Shown here one piece after another: positions 15,594 to 23,890 of a stretch of DNA of 64,000 nucleotides (within the stretch, counting starts at the first letter, position 1; every line of letters begins with the position of its first letter). Source of the DNA: Caloramator sp. E03 (GTDB taxonomy: Bacteria; Bacillota; Clostridia; Clostridiales; Caloramatoraceae); the NCBI RefSeq assembly GCF_006016075.1, contig NZ_CP040093.1, positions 1,427,069-1,491,068 on the forward strand. The letters are read 5' to 3'. A program made the position numbers and the translations under genes. Below the pieces are notes generated by a model. That model had not been told where the DNA came from and did no database searches. It saw only the letters and a list, made by a program, of their open reading frames with translations.

Positions 15594-16430
15594 GTGATAA
15601 TTATTTTTAAAGAAAGACTTAAACAATTAAGAGAAGAAAAAGGACTAACCCAACAAGGATTAGCAGAAGAACTAAAAATAGGACGTGCTTCAATAAGCAA
15701 TTATGAATTAGGAACAAGAACGCCAGATATTGAAATTTTATCTAAACTTGCAGACTTTTTCGGCGTAACAACAGATTATTTAATAGGGAAAAGTGATTAT
15801 AGGACGTGGGAAGAGGAATATATTATAAAAAACTTTGAAAAAAAATATAGTTTTTGTGAATTTGATGATTTTAAATGTAATAACGAAAGAAAAGTTATAT
15901 TAAATAAAATTATTTTAAATAATATTGAACCTTTAAGTAAAAACATAATAATTTACTTTAAAAATCATTTAGAAATAGAGCAATCAAAAGAACCATTAGA
16001 AATTAGCTTACAAATGCAAAAATTAATTAAAGATTTATTAAACTTCTTTGAAAAGTTAAATGAATTTACTAAACATGATAATTATTTTTATGCTATTTCC
16101 CCTAATCTTGCAATAAATACATTTAAGAATTATATTAATAGTAATTTTAATAAAACAACTCAAAAAACATATAATGATATTCAATTTTACGAATTTATTG
16201 ATATGACAAACTTTTTAACTAATAACCTTTACCCATTATCAAAAGAAATTTATTCTGATATACAAAAAATAATAGGTCTTTATATTAGTAATTTATCCGT
16301 TAGTTCTAAAATCTTAAATTACATAATCTTAAAAAATTCCGATAATTTGCCCCTAAATTATAAAGAAAAAATAGCTAAAAATATAGAAGAAATTATACAA
16401 AAAATTTCAAATGATAAAGAAAATAAATAA
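15594..16430 (+). CDS. XRE-family repressor (CI/Stl-like) with long C-terminal domain
   Basis: 278 residues. N-terminal HTH: FKERLKQLREEKGLTQQGLA then ISNYELGTRTPDIEILSKLADFFGVTTDYLIG. The C-terminal 200 residues are Asn/Lys/Ile-rich and match no peptidase domain I know; no Ser/Lys dyad of LexA-type self-cleavage is apparent, so induction may be by a partner protein as in satellite repressors. The start is uncertain: the GTG at 15594 is inside the SD (AAAGGGGTGAT), and the family start corresponds to ATT at 15600 or 15603. Confidence 0.82.
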   Translation: MIIIFKERLKQLREEKGLTQQGLAEELKIGRASISNYELGTRTPDIEILSKLADFFGVTTDYLIGKSDYRTWEEEYIIKNFEKKYSFCEFDDFKCNNERKVILNKIILNNIEPLSKNIIIYFKNHLEIEQSKEPLEISLQMQKLIKDLLNFFEKLNEFTKHDNYFYAISPNLAINTFKNYINSNFNKTTQKTYNDIQFYEFIDMTNFLTNNLYPLSKEIYSDIQKIIGLYISNLSVSSKILNYIILKNSDNLPLNYKEKIAKNIEEIIQKISNDKENK

Positions 16431-17209
16431 TTATATTCTTAATGTTTTATACTCTCCCACCCCCTAACCTTTATATACACAGCCCTTTAGCTTTAACTTC
16501 TTTTCCCTAAGTATAGAATTAAAAATTTTTTATTATGGCATCGATAACTTATCGACCCCTTATAGTACATTCTACTAAGGTATAGAAGTTAAAAATTTTT
16601 TATTATGACTGCAAATACAAAGGAAAACAGGGAAGAAAACAAAGAAGATACTTCTATATTTTCCCCGTGGAAAACTCCGAAGAAACGGGGTAAAGTAAAG
16701 TAAACGAAAGTAAATAATAATAAAAAATATTATTATCAATCCCCCAGCTTAAAATGGGAAAAATAATATAATGGTGGGAACGGTGCAAAGGAACTTTTTC
16801 CAATAGGGTAACTTATGAAAAAAAGGGGTAATTAAAAATGATATACCCTCAATTTGAGATAGGTTGAAAATTCATCATTTGGTTATTCTCACCGCTGCGA
16901 ATAATCAAATTTTTTAAACCATTTTTAAAAACTTATCGCAGCAATGCGAAAGGTATTAACTAATTACTCAAACCATATATTAAAATGCTTTTCGCAATGG
17001 TGCGAATTGCAGGTATACCAAAAATTGAGAGGACAGGAGATATAAAAAATTTGAGTTTTTTCTCTAATTTGTTCAAGTAACGGATTTTCAAGTACCCACA
17101 ATTTGTGGGTAGGGGGTATAAAAAAGTTTGAGTTTTTCAGCAATACCGTGCGTCCCCAGCTTCACTTATAAAAAATTTGTAAAATGAAATTTTAAGGGAG
17201 GTATTATAA
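16431..17209. other. 780-bp non-coding stretch with repeats and hairpins
   Basis: No convincing gene; a 33-codon frame at 16604 has no SD. Contains a direct repeat (16511-16537 and 16580-16607) and hairpins TCGATAA-C-TTATCGA (16541-16555), TCGCA-GCAA-TGCGA (16936-16949), TTCGCA-ATGG-TGCGAA (16991-17006) and ACCCAC-AATTT-GTGGGT (17094-17110). Also a purine-rich run like those at 7910 and 8780. Confidence 0.6.
16511..16607 (+). repeat. 27/28-bp direct repeat
   Basis: GTATAGAA, one or two variable bases, then TTAAAAATTTTTTATTATG, at 16511-16537 and 16580-16607. A 15-bp hairpin lies between them. Confidence 0.8.
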
Positions 17210-17788
17210 ATGCCGCTTATTAACCCTTCACCCATAACCTATAAAGACTATATAAACATGAATGTTAAAGATACACTCGAAGTAATAGACGGTATTCCTT
17301 ACAATATGTCGCCGTCCCCTTCAAGGATTCATCAAAAAATTATTATTGAACTTGTAACTTTAATAAACAATCACTTAAAGTTGAATAATATGCCCTGTGA
17401 AGTCTATTCTTCACCTCTTGATGTTATATTTATTAACGAAAATGAAGATATTTATTCTTCAAGAAACATTGTGCAGCCTGATATTCTTGTTATATGCGAT
17501 AAAAATAAACTCTCGGATAAAGGAATTATAGGCAGTCCTGATTTTATTATCGAAATTGTATCTCCTTCATCGGCTGCACTTGATTATATTAAAAAGCTTA
17601 ACCTTTACAATCAATACAAAGTTAAGGAATACTGGATTATTAACCCTGCAACATTAAAAATACTTGTTTATAAGCTCATGGAAAACAATGAATACGGTCA
17701 ACCTGAACAGTTTACCTTTGATGATATAGTTAAACTGGATCTGCTTAATTTAACTATTGACTTTAACTTAATTAAAGAGGTGTTATAA
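17210..17788 (+). CDS. Uma2-family (DUF820) restriction-like endonuclease
   Basis: 192 residues. The PD-(D/E)xK-type core shows DTLEVIDGIPYNMSPSPS, then VQPDILVICDKNKLS, then SPDFIIEIVSPSSAALDYIKKLNLYNQY and KEYWIINP, the Uma2 pattern with catalytic Asp, Glu and downstream Lys positions. The family is abundant in cyanobacteria and some Firmicutes and of unclear biology. The stop codon abuts the integrase ATG, so the two are translated together. ATG with GGGAGG upstream. Confidence 0.85.
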   Translation: MPLINPSPITYKDYINMNVKDTLEVIDGIPYNMSPSPSRIHQKIIIELVTLINNHLKLNNMPCEVYSSPLDVIFINENEDIYSSRNIVQPDILVICDKNKLSDKGIIGSPDFIIEIVSPSSAALDYIKKLNLYNQYKVKEYWIINPATLKILVYKLMENNEYGQPEQFTFDDIVKLDLLNLTIDFNLIKEVL

Positions 17789-18973
17789 ATGCCTAAAAAA
17801 AGAGGAAACAACGAAGGTACTATTTACAGGCGTCCTAATGGGCTTTGGTGTGCCCAAATTACCTTAGGAAGGGACGAAATGGGAAAATTAAAGCGAATGA
17901 CATTTTACGGGAAAACAAGGCAAGAAGTATCGGAAAAGATTAATAAAGCTTTAACTTCATATTCAGCGGGTATTTTAGTTGAACCTTCACAAATAACCTT
18001 AGGGAATTGGCTTAATACTTGGCTGTTTGAGTATAAGAAAAATAGTTTAAGACCTTCAACGCTACAAAGTTATGAATATTTAATTAGATATCATATTAAT
18101 CCTGCATTAGGACATTATAAATTAAAAGAGTTAAGGTCTGAACATATACAACTTTGTTACAACGAAAAACTTAAAGAAGGTTTATCACCTAAAACTATAA
18201 GAAATTTACATAACGTTATAAATGCAGCATTAAAGCAAGCTGTAAAAAATAACTTAATTACCCGTAATGTAACCGAAACAACAAGTTTGCCAAAATACAA
18301 GAAAAAAGAAATTAAAGTTTTAACACTTGAAGAACAGGACAAATTCATTAAAGCCCTTGAGGGGGAACGTCTTAAAGCTGCTTTTATTTTAGCACTTTCA
18401 ACTGGACTTAGGCAAGGTGAATTATTAGCTCTTACATGGGATAATATAGACTTTAAAGAAGGCACTTTAACGGTTAAAAAGTCATTGAAAAGAGTTAAAA
18501 ACTTTGATAAAAGCATAAAAAAGAATACAGTTTTGATATTTCAAGAACCTAAAACATCATCTGGTATTAGAATTGTACCAATCCCTCCCTCTGTAATTGA
18601 AGAACTTAAAGAACACAGGAAGGCACAACTTCAAGAAAAGCTTAAAGCTGGTGAAGTTTACGAAGATAATAACTTAGTCTTTGCAAGTGAATTAGGTCGC
18701 CCTATTGAACATAGTCATTTATTAAGAGTTTTTTATAGAATAACTGAAAAAGCTAATATTGATATAAACTTTCATGCTCTGCGTCATACCTACGCTACAC
18801 GACTTTTAGAAACAAACGAACATCCTAAGGTAGTTCAGGAAATTTTAGGGCATAAAGATATAACAACAACATTAAACATTTATTCCCATGTTATGCCTGA
18901 GGTTAAAAAAGCTGCCGCAATGAAAATTAATCACTTATTCGAAATTGATAAGAAAAATAAAAAATCTAATTAA
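17789..18973 (+). CDS. int: tyrosine recombinase/integrase
   Basis: 394 residues in the phage/Tn916 layout: N-terminal arm-binding domain (GTIYRRPNGLWCAQITLG, 10-60), SAM-like core-binding domain (70-165) and the catalytic domain with R208 (TGLRQGE), K255, H329/R332 (HALRHTYATR), H355 (LGHKD) and nucleophile Y365 (TLNIYSHV). All catalytic residues are present. Its SD (GAGGTG) lies inside the end of the Uma2 gene. It lies about 1 kb from the right att core in tRNA-Arg. Confidence 0.95.
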   Translation: MPKKRGNNEGTIYRRPNGLWCAQITLGRDEMGKLKRMTFYGKTRQEVSEKINKALTSYSAGILVEPSQITLGNWLNTWLFEYKKNSLRPSTLQSYEYLIRYHINPALGHYKLKELRSEHIQLCYNEKLKEGLSPKTIRNLHNVINAALKQAVKNNLITRNVTETTSLPKYKKKEIKVLTLEEQDKFIKALEGERLKAAFILALSTGLRQGELLALTWDNIDFKEGTLTVKKSLKRVKNFDKSIKKNTVLIFQEPKTSSGIRIVPIPPSVIEELKEHRKAQLQEKLKAGEVYEDNNLVFASELGRPIEHSHLLRVFYRITEKANIDINFHALRHTYATRLLETNEHPKVVQEILGHKDITTTLNIYSHVMPEVKKAAAMKINHLFEIDKKNKKSN

Positions 18974-19034
18974 TTATTTATACCCTTTACCCTTTGTGTT
19001 ATAATATAAATACCACTTTCGGAGGTGTTTTAAT

Positions 19035-19283
19035 ATGGATAATCAAAATCTTTTGGCTGCAATTGAAGAACTACTTGATAAAAAGCTTGAACCTATTAAC
19101 AACAAACTTGATAACATGGAGAAAAAATTAAATGCAGTATTTGACCAAGTGGTCGACCTTACAGAGTTTAAAACCGAAGTTAAAGAAAAACTTGATAACA
19201 TTAGAGATGATATTAATGCTATCGAATATGTAACATCTAAGAACTGGAATGAAATAACTAAGCTTAAAATAAAAGCTGTATAA
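19035..19283 (+). CDS. small coiled-coil protein
   Basis: 82 residues, almost wholly coiled coil (IEELLDKKLEPINNKLDNME). GGAGGTG precedes the ATG. C-terminal IEYVTSKNWNEITKLK resembles the 135-aa protein at 6576-6983 outside the other junction. Related coiled-coil proteins often sit beside integrases in clostridial elements, but the role is unknown. Confidence 0.75.
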   Translation: MDNQNLLAAIEELLDKKLEPINNKLDNMEKKLNAVFDQVVDLTEFKTEVKEKLDNIRDDINAIEYVTSKNWNEITKLKIKAV

Positions 19284-19317
19284 AAACTAAGCCAAAATTT
19301 AGGCTTAGTTTTTTATT
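19284..19317 (+). terminator. intrinsic terminator
   Basis: AAACTAAGCC/GGCTTAGTTT stem with an 8-nt loop followed by TTTATTT, right after the coiled-coil gene; it probably ends the Uma2-int unit. Confidence 0.88.
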
Positions 19318-19864
19318 TATGTTTTCGAAAGTAAACGCTCGGTTTTATTGTCTTTACTTTTAAATTTAACATAGGATGTCGTAAAACACGACTCCCTTAA
19401 CCATTTTCCAAGAAATAACTAAAATTGCACCGACCGAAATAGTCGGCACAAATTCAATGACAATAGAAAAGAAATTCAAAAATATTATGCTCTGCAATTC
19501 ACCCCGTACCTTTTAGTACGATCTCCTTTAACCAATACAAAATTGGATTCGTTTAATTTGTGAACAGTATCCCGTTTTAAGATACCTTTAACCTATGTAA
19601 TTATATTATATTTCTTAGTTATAAAATTTTAAAAATGAATAGATGACTTTCCAAGTTAGGAAGTCACCTTTGCAAAGGTACTAAGGTATTATCCTAACAT
19701 TTTCCCCTCTTGTCCATCTATATTAACTCGATTTAGCTAACTTTAAAATCGATTTTAAAGTTATACCTCAATCCCCCTCCAAAGTTATAATTTTAGTTTG
19801 CCGATTTAAAAACGGAAAAGCAAAAAATAAAAAAAGCAGGAATGAATTTTATCCTGCATTTTTT
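19318..19864. other. non-coding right end of the element, rich in hairpins
   Basis: No gene seen. Hairpins: GTCGT-AAAAC-ACGAC (19378-19392), CCGAC-CGAAATA-GTCGG (19430-19446), CGTAC-CTTTTA-GTACG and CCAAT-ACAAA-ATTGG (both about 19500-19550), and a GACTTTCC/GGAAGTC stem near 19645. Several are followed by TTAACC. Confidence 0.6.
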
Positions 19865-19887
19865 GGGTTGCAGTACGGTTGCAGTAC
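19865..19887 (+). repeat. right arm-type integrase sites (inferred)
   Basis: Two tandem 11-bp units containing TTGCAGTAC, identical over 23 bp to 7336-7358 at the left end. They lie 79 bp from the right core; the left pair lies about 110 bp from its core. Confidence 0.6.
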
Positions 19888-19935
19888 TAAGACCATTTTT
19901 TGAAATCTCACAATCGTTGCAAGTCTTGATTTATC

Positions 19936-20012
<77 letters not shown>

Positions 20013-20120
20013 ATATTAAGAACACTTATTATTATATTAATTAATTTTTCTATTGTCAATGTTATATGCAGGAATTTTAAAATTCATTATTCTAATTTTG
20101 TTTATTTTTACTCCTTTTAA

Positions 20121-20206
20121 AATGCTAAAGCCTATAATACTGTTTAATAAACTTTCAGTCTGCTTAAAAAGCATTATTCTTTCCTACAGTATTATAGGCT
20201 TAGCAT
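20121..20206. terminator. long inverted repeat after the ferredoxin gene
   Basis: Arms of 22-23 bp starting AATGCTAAAGCCTATAATAC (20121-20143 and 20186-20206, one bulge) around a 42-nt loop. It could terminate the minus-strand hcp operon or be a small fold-back element. Confidence 0.5.
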
Positions 20207-20267
20207 TCTTTATATAAAATATAATCTCCATTTTATATCACTTATAGAAGCAGATTCATATTTTGCT

Positions 20268-20996
20268 TTATATATATTCTTTACCTATAACTTCACCTTC
20301 GATGCCTATTGTCACAACCTTAATAGGTATATTAACACCTGATCTGTCCCTGGCAGTTTTAGCTGCCATTGAAATTCCTCCACAGCATGGAACCTGCATT
20401 CTTAGAACTGTTATGCTCTCTAAATCGTTTATCCTTATAATCTCCTCAAGCTTTTCTGTGTAAAATTCTATATCATCAAGCTTCGGACACCCTACTACAA
20501 CAGCCCTGTCCTTTAGATAATCGTTGTGATAGTTTCCGTAAGCAAAAGGAACACAGGTTGCAGTTATTAATAGATCAGCACTTTCAAAGTAAGGTGCGTT
20601 AGGAGGAACTAATGCAAGCTGAACAGGCCACTGTCTTAATTTTGATGAAACCTTCACATTTGAATCATTAGAGTCATTTCTATTAATCTGCCTCATCTGG
20701 CTTCCCGGGCACCCCGTATGATGCTTATGTGCGTGTGGTTTTTTTGCATCATCCTTTTTCCCTAAATACTCCTTTACAGCCTCTTCATCAAACTCTGCTG
20801 CTTCCCTCTCTATAATTTTTATTGCATCCTTTGGGCAATGTCCAAGACAAGCTCCAAGCCCGTCGCAATAGGTATCGCTAACAAGCCTTGCCTTCCCATC
20901 TATAATCTGAATGGCTCCCTCTGCACAGTTTGGCACACAAAGGCCGCAGCCATCACACTTTTCTTCATCTATATGAACTATTTTTCTTTTTGCCAT
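20268..20996 (-). CDS. ferredoxin-type 4Fe-4S protein paired with Hcp
   Basis: 242 residues. Two N-terminal clusters: CDGCGLCVPNC (about 14-24) and CDGLGACLGHC (about 44-54). A His-rich linker (HAHKHHTGC) and a C-terminal domain with conserved Cys (TCVPFAYGN, GCPKLDD, VPCCGG) follow. Proteins of this kind lie next to hcp in many anaerobes and are thought to be its electron donor. AAGGAGG precedes the ATG; it is 67 bp after hcp. Confidence 0.88.
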   Translation of the reverse strand: MAKRKIVHIDEEKCDGCGLCVPNCAEGAIQIIDGKARLVSDTYCDGLGACLGHCPKDAIKIIEREAAEFDEEAVKEYLGKKDDAKKPHAHKHHTGCPGSQMRQINRNDSNDSNVKVSSKLRQWPVQLALVPPNAPYFESADLLITATCVPFAYGNYHNDYLKDRAVVVGCPKLDDIEFYTEKLEEIIRINDLESITVLRMQVPCCGGISMAAKTARDRSGVNIPIKVVTIGIEGEVIGKEYI

Positions 20997-21063
20997 ACTA
21001 ATACCTCCTTTCTTTTATATTAATATAATAAATATTTTACAGGCTAAAAACAACAATTAAGTG

Positions 21064-22362
21064 TTATCCAAGCATCTTTGCTAAGTCTGCCTTTGCATCA
21101 CCACTTATAAGGTTGAGGTTGAAAGTTTTAACAAGAACATCTACAACCTGTGGTGATAGGAATTCTGGAGCCTTAGGTCCTATATATATATTTTTAACAT
21201 TAAGGCTGAAAAGCCCAAGAAGTATTGCAACGGCCTTTTGCTCAAACCATGAAAGAACTATAGTTAAAGGCAAGTCATTTACTGTGCAGTTAAATGCTTC
21301 AGCTAGGGCAAGAGCAATTTTAACAGCTGAAATTGAGTTATTGCACTGTCCAAGATCTATATATCTTGGAATATTTGTACCCGGTACTGTTCCATAGTCC
21401 ACATCGTTAAACCTGAACTTTCCGCAGGATGTTGTAAGAAGTACGCAATCCTTTGGAAGTGATGTTGCAAGCTCCCTATAATAATCCCTTCCCTTTGTTG
21501 GTGCATCACAGCCTGCTATTGTAAAGAACCTTCTTATCTTTCCTGTCTTTACTGCATCTATTATTTCAGGTGCTATACTTAAAACTGTGCTATGATGAAA
21601 ACCTGTAATTAAAGTCTTATCAGATTCTATATTTGCCTTTGGAAGGGATAAAGCCTTTTCAATTATTGGTGTAAAATCGTCGTTTTCTATTTTAGTAACT
21701 TCTTCAAGCCCTATCACATCATAAGTGTATATTCTATCTTTATAATTTCCATTTAAAATAGGCATTACACAGTTTGTTGTAACAAGTATTGCCCCTGGAA
21801 ACTCTTCAAATACTTTTCTCTGATCATACCATGCTTTCCCTACATTGCCTTTAAGGTGAGAAAACTTTTTAAGATGAGGATATCCATGGGCTGGAAACAT
21901 TTCTGAGTGCGTATACACATTTATTCCTTTGCCTTCAGTCTGTTCTAAAAGCTTTTCAAGTGCATAAAGGTTATGTCCAGTTACAAGTATGCAGTTTCCT
22001 TCAACCTTATCCTCTGAAACTACAACCGGAGTTGGGATTCCAAGTTTATCTGTATGAGCTTTATCAAGAAGCTCCATAACCTTAACTGTTGCCTTTCCTA
22101 CTTTAAGTGCCATATTTATATGATCTTCAAGGTTAAAATTAACATTCGTTAAAGTCGTATAAAGAGCTTCATGAGTTATTGCATCAACCTCTGGATCTGT
22201 ATATCCCATCTGTCTTGCATGAACTGCATAAGCAGCAACCCCTTTAAGCCCAAGTATTATTGTATCCTGAAGGCTTGCAATTGTTGGGTTCTTGCCGCAG
22301 ACTCCAAACTTTGTACATCCTCCCTTTGGTGTTTGTTCACATTGATAACAGAACATATCCAT
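21064..22362 (-). CDS. hcp: hydroxylamine reductase / hybrid cluster protein
   Basis: 432 residues. N-terminal C5-x2-C8-x7-C16-x5-C22 binds the [4Fe-4S] cluster; hybrid-cluster ligands appear in VTGHN, TTNCVMP, AGCDAPTKGRDYY, LTTSCGKFRF and LGQCNNSISAVKIA. The enzyme reduces NO or hydroxylamine in nitrosative stress. It is about 110 residues shorter than the Desulfovibrio/E. coli type, like the short class of thermophiles that lacks part of domain 1. GGAGG precedes the ATG. Confidence 0.94.
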   Translation of the reverse strand: MDMFCYQCEQTPKGGCTKFGVCGKNPTIASLQDTIILGLKGVAAYAVHARQMGYTDPEVDAITHEALYTTLTNVNFNLEDHINMALKVGKATVKVMELLDKAHTDKLGIPTPVVVSEDKVEGNCILVTGHNLYALEKLLEQTEGKGINVYTHSEMFPAHGYPHLKKFSHLKGNVGKAWYDQRKVFEEFPGAILVTTNCVMPILNGNYKDRIYTYDVIGLEEVTKIENDDFTPIIEKALSLPKANIESDKTLITGFHHSTVLSIAPEIIDAVKTGKIRRFFTIAGCDAPTKGRDYYRELATSLPKDCVLLTTSCGKFRFNDVDYGTVPGTNIPRYIDLGQCNNSISAVKIALALAEAFNCTVNDLPLTIVLSWFEQKAVAILLGLFSLNVKNIYIGPKAPEFLSPQVVDVLVKTFNLNLISGDAKADLAKMLG

Positions 22363-22406
22363 TAAAATTCCTCCTTAATTAGTACTTTTCTTTACTTTCT
22401 GATTAG

Positions 22407-22449
22407 ATTATAATTAATTCTAAGATTAAACTCGGTAACCGATGTTACC
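22407..22449 (-). promoter_or_regulatory. hcp promoter with Fnr-type operator at about -41.5
   Basis: Dyad GGTAAC-CGAT-GTTACC (22434-22449) with TATAAT (minus strand, 22407-22412) and no -35 hexamer (CCGAGT there). With a start near 22400 the dyad centre is at -41.5, the class II activation position for Crp/Fnr proteins. The same site lies 18 bp before the regulator's own ATG. Confidence 0.75.
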
Positions 22450-22467
22450 ATCAAAAGGAGGATTTTT

Positions 22468-23151
22468 ATGAAGCTTGAAAGATTTATTAGCAGCCTTAAA
22501 AACTTCGATCTATTTAAGGAATATGATGAAAAGGGCCTCCTTAAAATATTCAAAGAATTAAACTACAAAATAGTTGAATATAAAAATGAAGATGTGATAT
22601 TCTTTGAAAATGAAGAATGCAGAAATTTAAGTTTAATACTTGAAGGTGGAGTTAGAATTCAAAAGATAGACTCTTTAGGAAGAGTTCTAACTGTTGCTGA
22701 ATTTGATGCTTTTGACATTTTCGGCGAAAATCTTATATTTGGAAATAGGGATAAATACCCTATGACTGTTGTTTCTAATGGAAATTCAATAATTTTGCAT
22801 ATTGAAAAGCAGTCTGTAATAAAACTATGCCTTGAAAACCAAAAATTTCACCTTGAATTTTTAAAAACAATTTCAAATAAAGCAATAGTACTAAGTACAA
22901 AATTAAAAGAGGTAACTTTAAAAACAATAAGGCAAAGGATTTGTGAATATCTTCTTTGGCAGTACTCAATTCAAAAAACTAATACAATATATATAGGCAT
23001 GTCTAAAAAAGAATGGGCTGATAAAATAGGGGTTCAAAGACCTTCGCTTTCAAGAGAACTTATAAAAATGAAGGAAGAAGACCTTATTGATTATGATAAG
23101 GATACAATAACAATTAAAAATATAAAAGAGCTTGAAAATTATATTGTATAA
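22468..23151 (+). CDS. Crp/Fnr-family regulator, HcpR-like
   Basis: 227 residues: N-terminal cyclic-nucleotide-type beta barrel (EDVIFFENEECRNLSLILEGGVRI, FDIFGENLIFGN), long dimerisation helix and C-terminal winged helix (MSKKEWADKIGVQRPSLSRELIKMKEEDLI). No N-terminal Fe-S Cys motif. Divergent from hcp with the dyad between them, as for the HcpR group that controls hcp in Clostridia. The effector is unknown from sequence. Confidence 0.87.
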   Translation: MKLERFISSLKNFDLFKEYDEKGLLKIFKELNYKIVEYKNEDVIFFENEECRNLSLILEGGVRIQKIDSLGRVLTVAEFDAFDIFGENLIFGNRDKYPMTVVSNGNSIILHIEKQSVIKLCLENQKFHLEFLKTISNKAIVLSTKLKEVTLKTIRQRICEYLLWQYSIQKTNTIYIGMSKKEWADKIGVQRPSLSRELIKMKEEDLIDYDKDTITIKNIKELENYIV

Positions 23152-23152
23152 A

Positions 23153-23188
23153 AAGCCTATAACTGCACTTATAAGCAGCTATAGGCTT
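23153..23188. terminator. bidirectional terminator
   Basis: AAGCCTATA and CTGC segments pair with GCAG and TATAGGCTT; it lies between convergent regulator and signal peptidase genes. T-runs are weak on both sides. Confidence 0.65.
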
Positions 23189-23191
23189 AAT

Positions 23192-23710
23192 TTACTTTAA
23201 TAATCCCATCCTATTAAATGGGAAAATTATATATATTGCCTTCCCTTCAATTTTATCCGCCTTAATATAGCTATAATTCCAGTACCTGCTGTCCTGTGAA
23301 TTTGGTCTATTGTCCCCAAGAAAAAAATACTCCCCAGAAGGTACTATAAAGCTTTCCATACTTGTATAATCATCTTTATTTACAACATAGGGCTCATCAT
23401 ACTTTTTACCATTTATATATACAGTTCCATCTTTTATGTCTATTTTATCTCCTGGAAGACCAATAAGCCTTTTAATAAGCCTTTCATGAAGTTCATCAGA
23501 ATAAAACACAACTATATCCCCTCTTTTAAGTTTCTCAGGATGATAAACCCTTGTAACAAATATTCTGTCCTGTGGCTTTATTGTAGGATACATAGATTCT
23601 GTTGGAACTAATATCTTAAAAAATAAAAATTTATTTATTGCAAGTGCAATTATAAAGGCTATTACTATTGGTACAACCCATTCCTTTATAAATAATTTTA
23701 TATTATCCAA
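23192..23710 (-). CDS. lepB: signal peptidase I
   Basis: 172 residues from the TTG at 23710, chosen because AGGAGG lies 7 nt before it; the ATG 12 codons upstream has no SD. One N-terminal membrane anchor (about 11-30). Catalytic S39 (VPTESMYPT) and K80 (RLIKRLIGLPGD), plus the box E FLGDNRPNSQDSRYWNY. Cleaves secretory signal peptides on the outer face of the membrane. Compact Bacillus SipS-type. Confidence 0.94.
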   Translation of the reverse strand: MDNIKLFIKEWVVPIVIAFIIALAINKFLFFKILVPTESMYPTIKPQDRIFVTRVYHPEKLKRGDIVVFYSDELHERLIKRLIGLPGDKIDIKDGTVYINGKKYDEPYVVNKDDYTSMESFIVPSGEYFFLGDNRPNSQDSRYWNYSYIKADKIEGKAIYIIFPFNRMGLLK

Positions 23711-23890
23711 TGTCTTTCCTCCTCTTATTGCATTTAAATACTTCATTAATTATCGTACCATTACTTTAAATATTTTGCATCAAAAATTTTACCTTATTTC
23801 AATAGTTAATAATTATTTAAAACAATATTCCAAAATTCAACATATTATGATTATATAAAACGACACTAAATAAAAGCAAGGTGATATACC

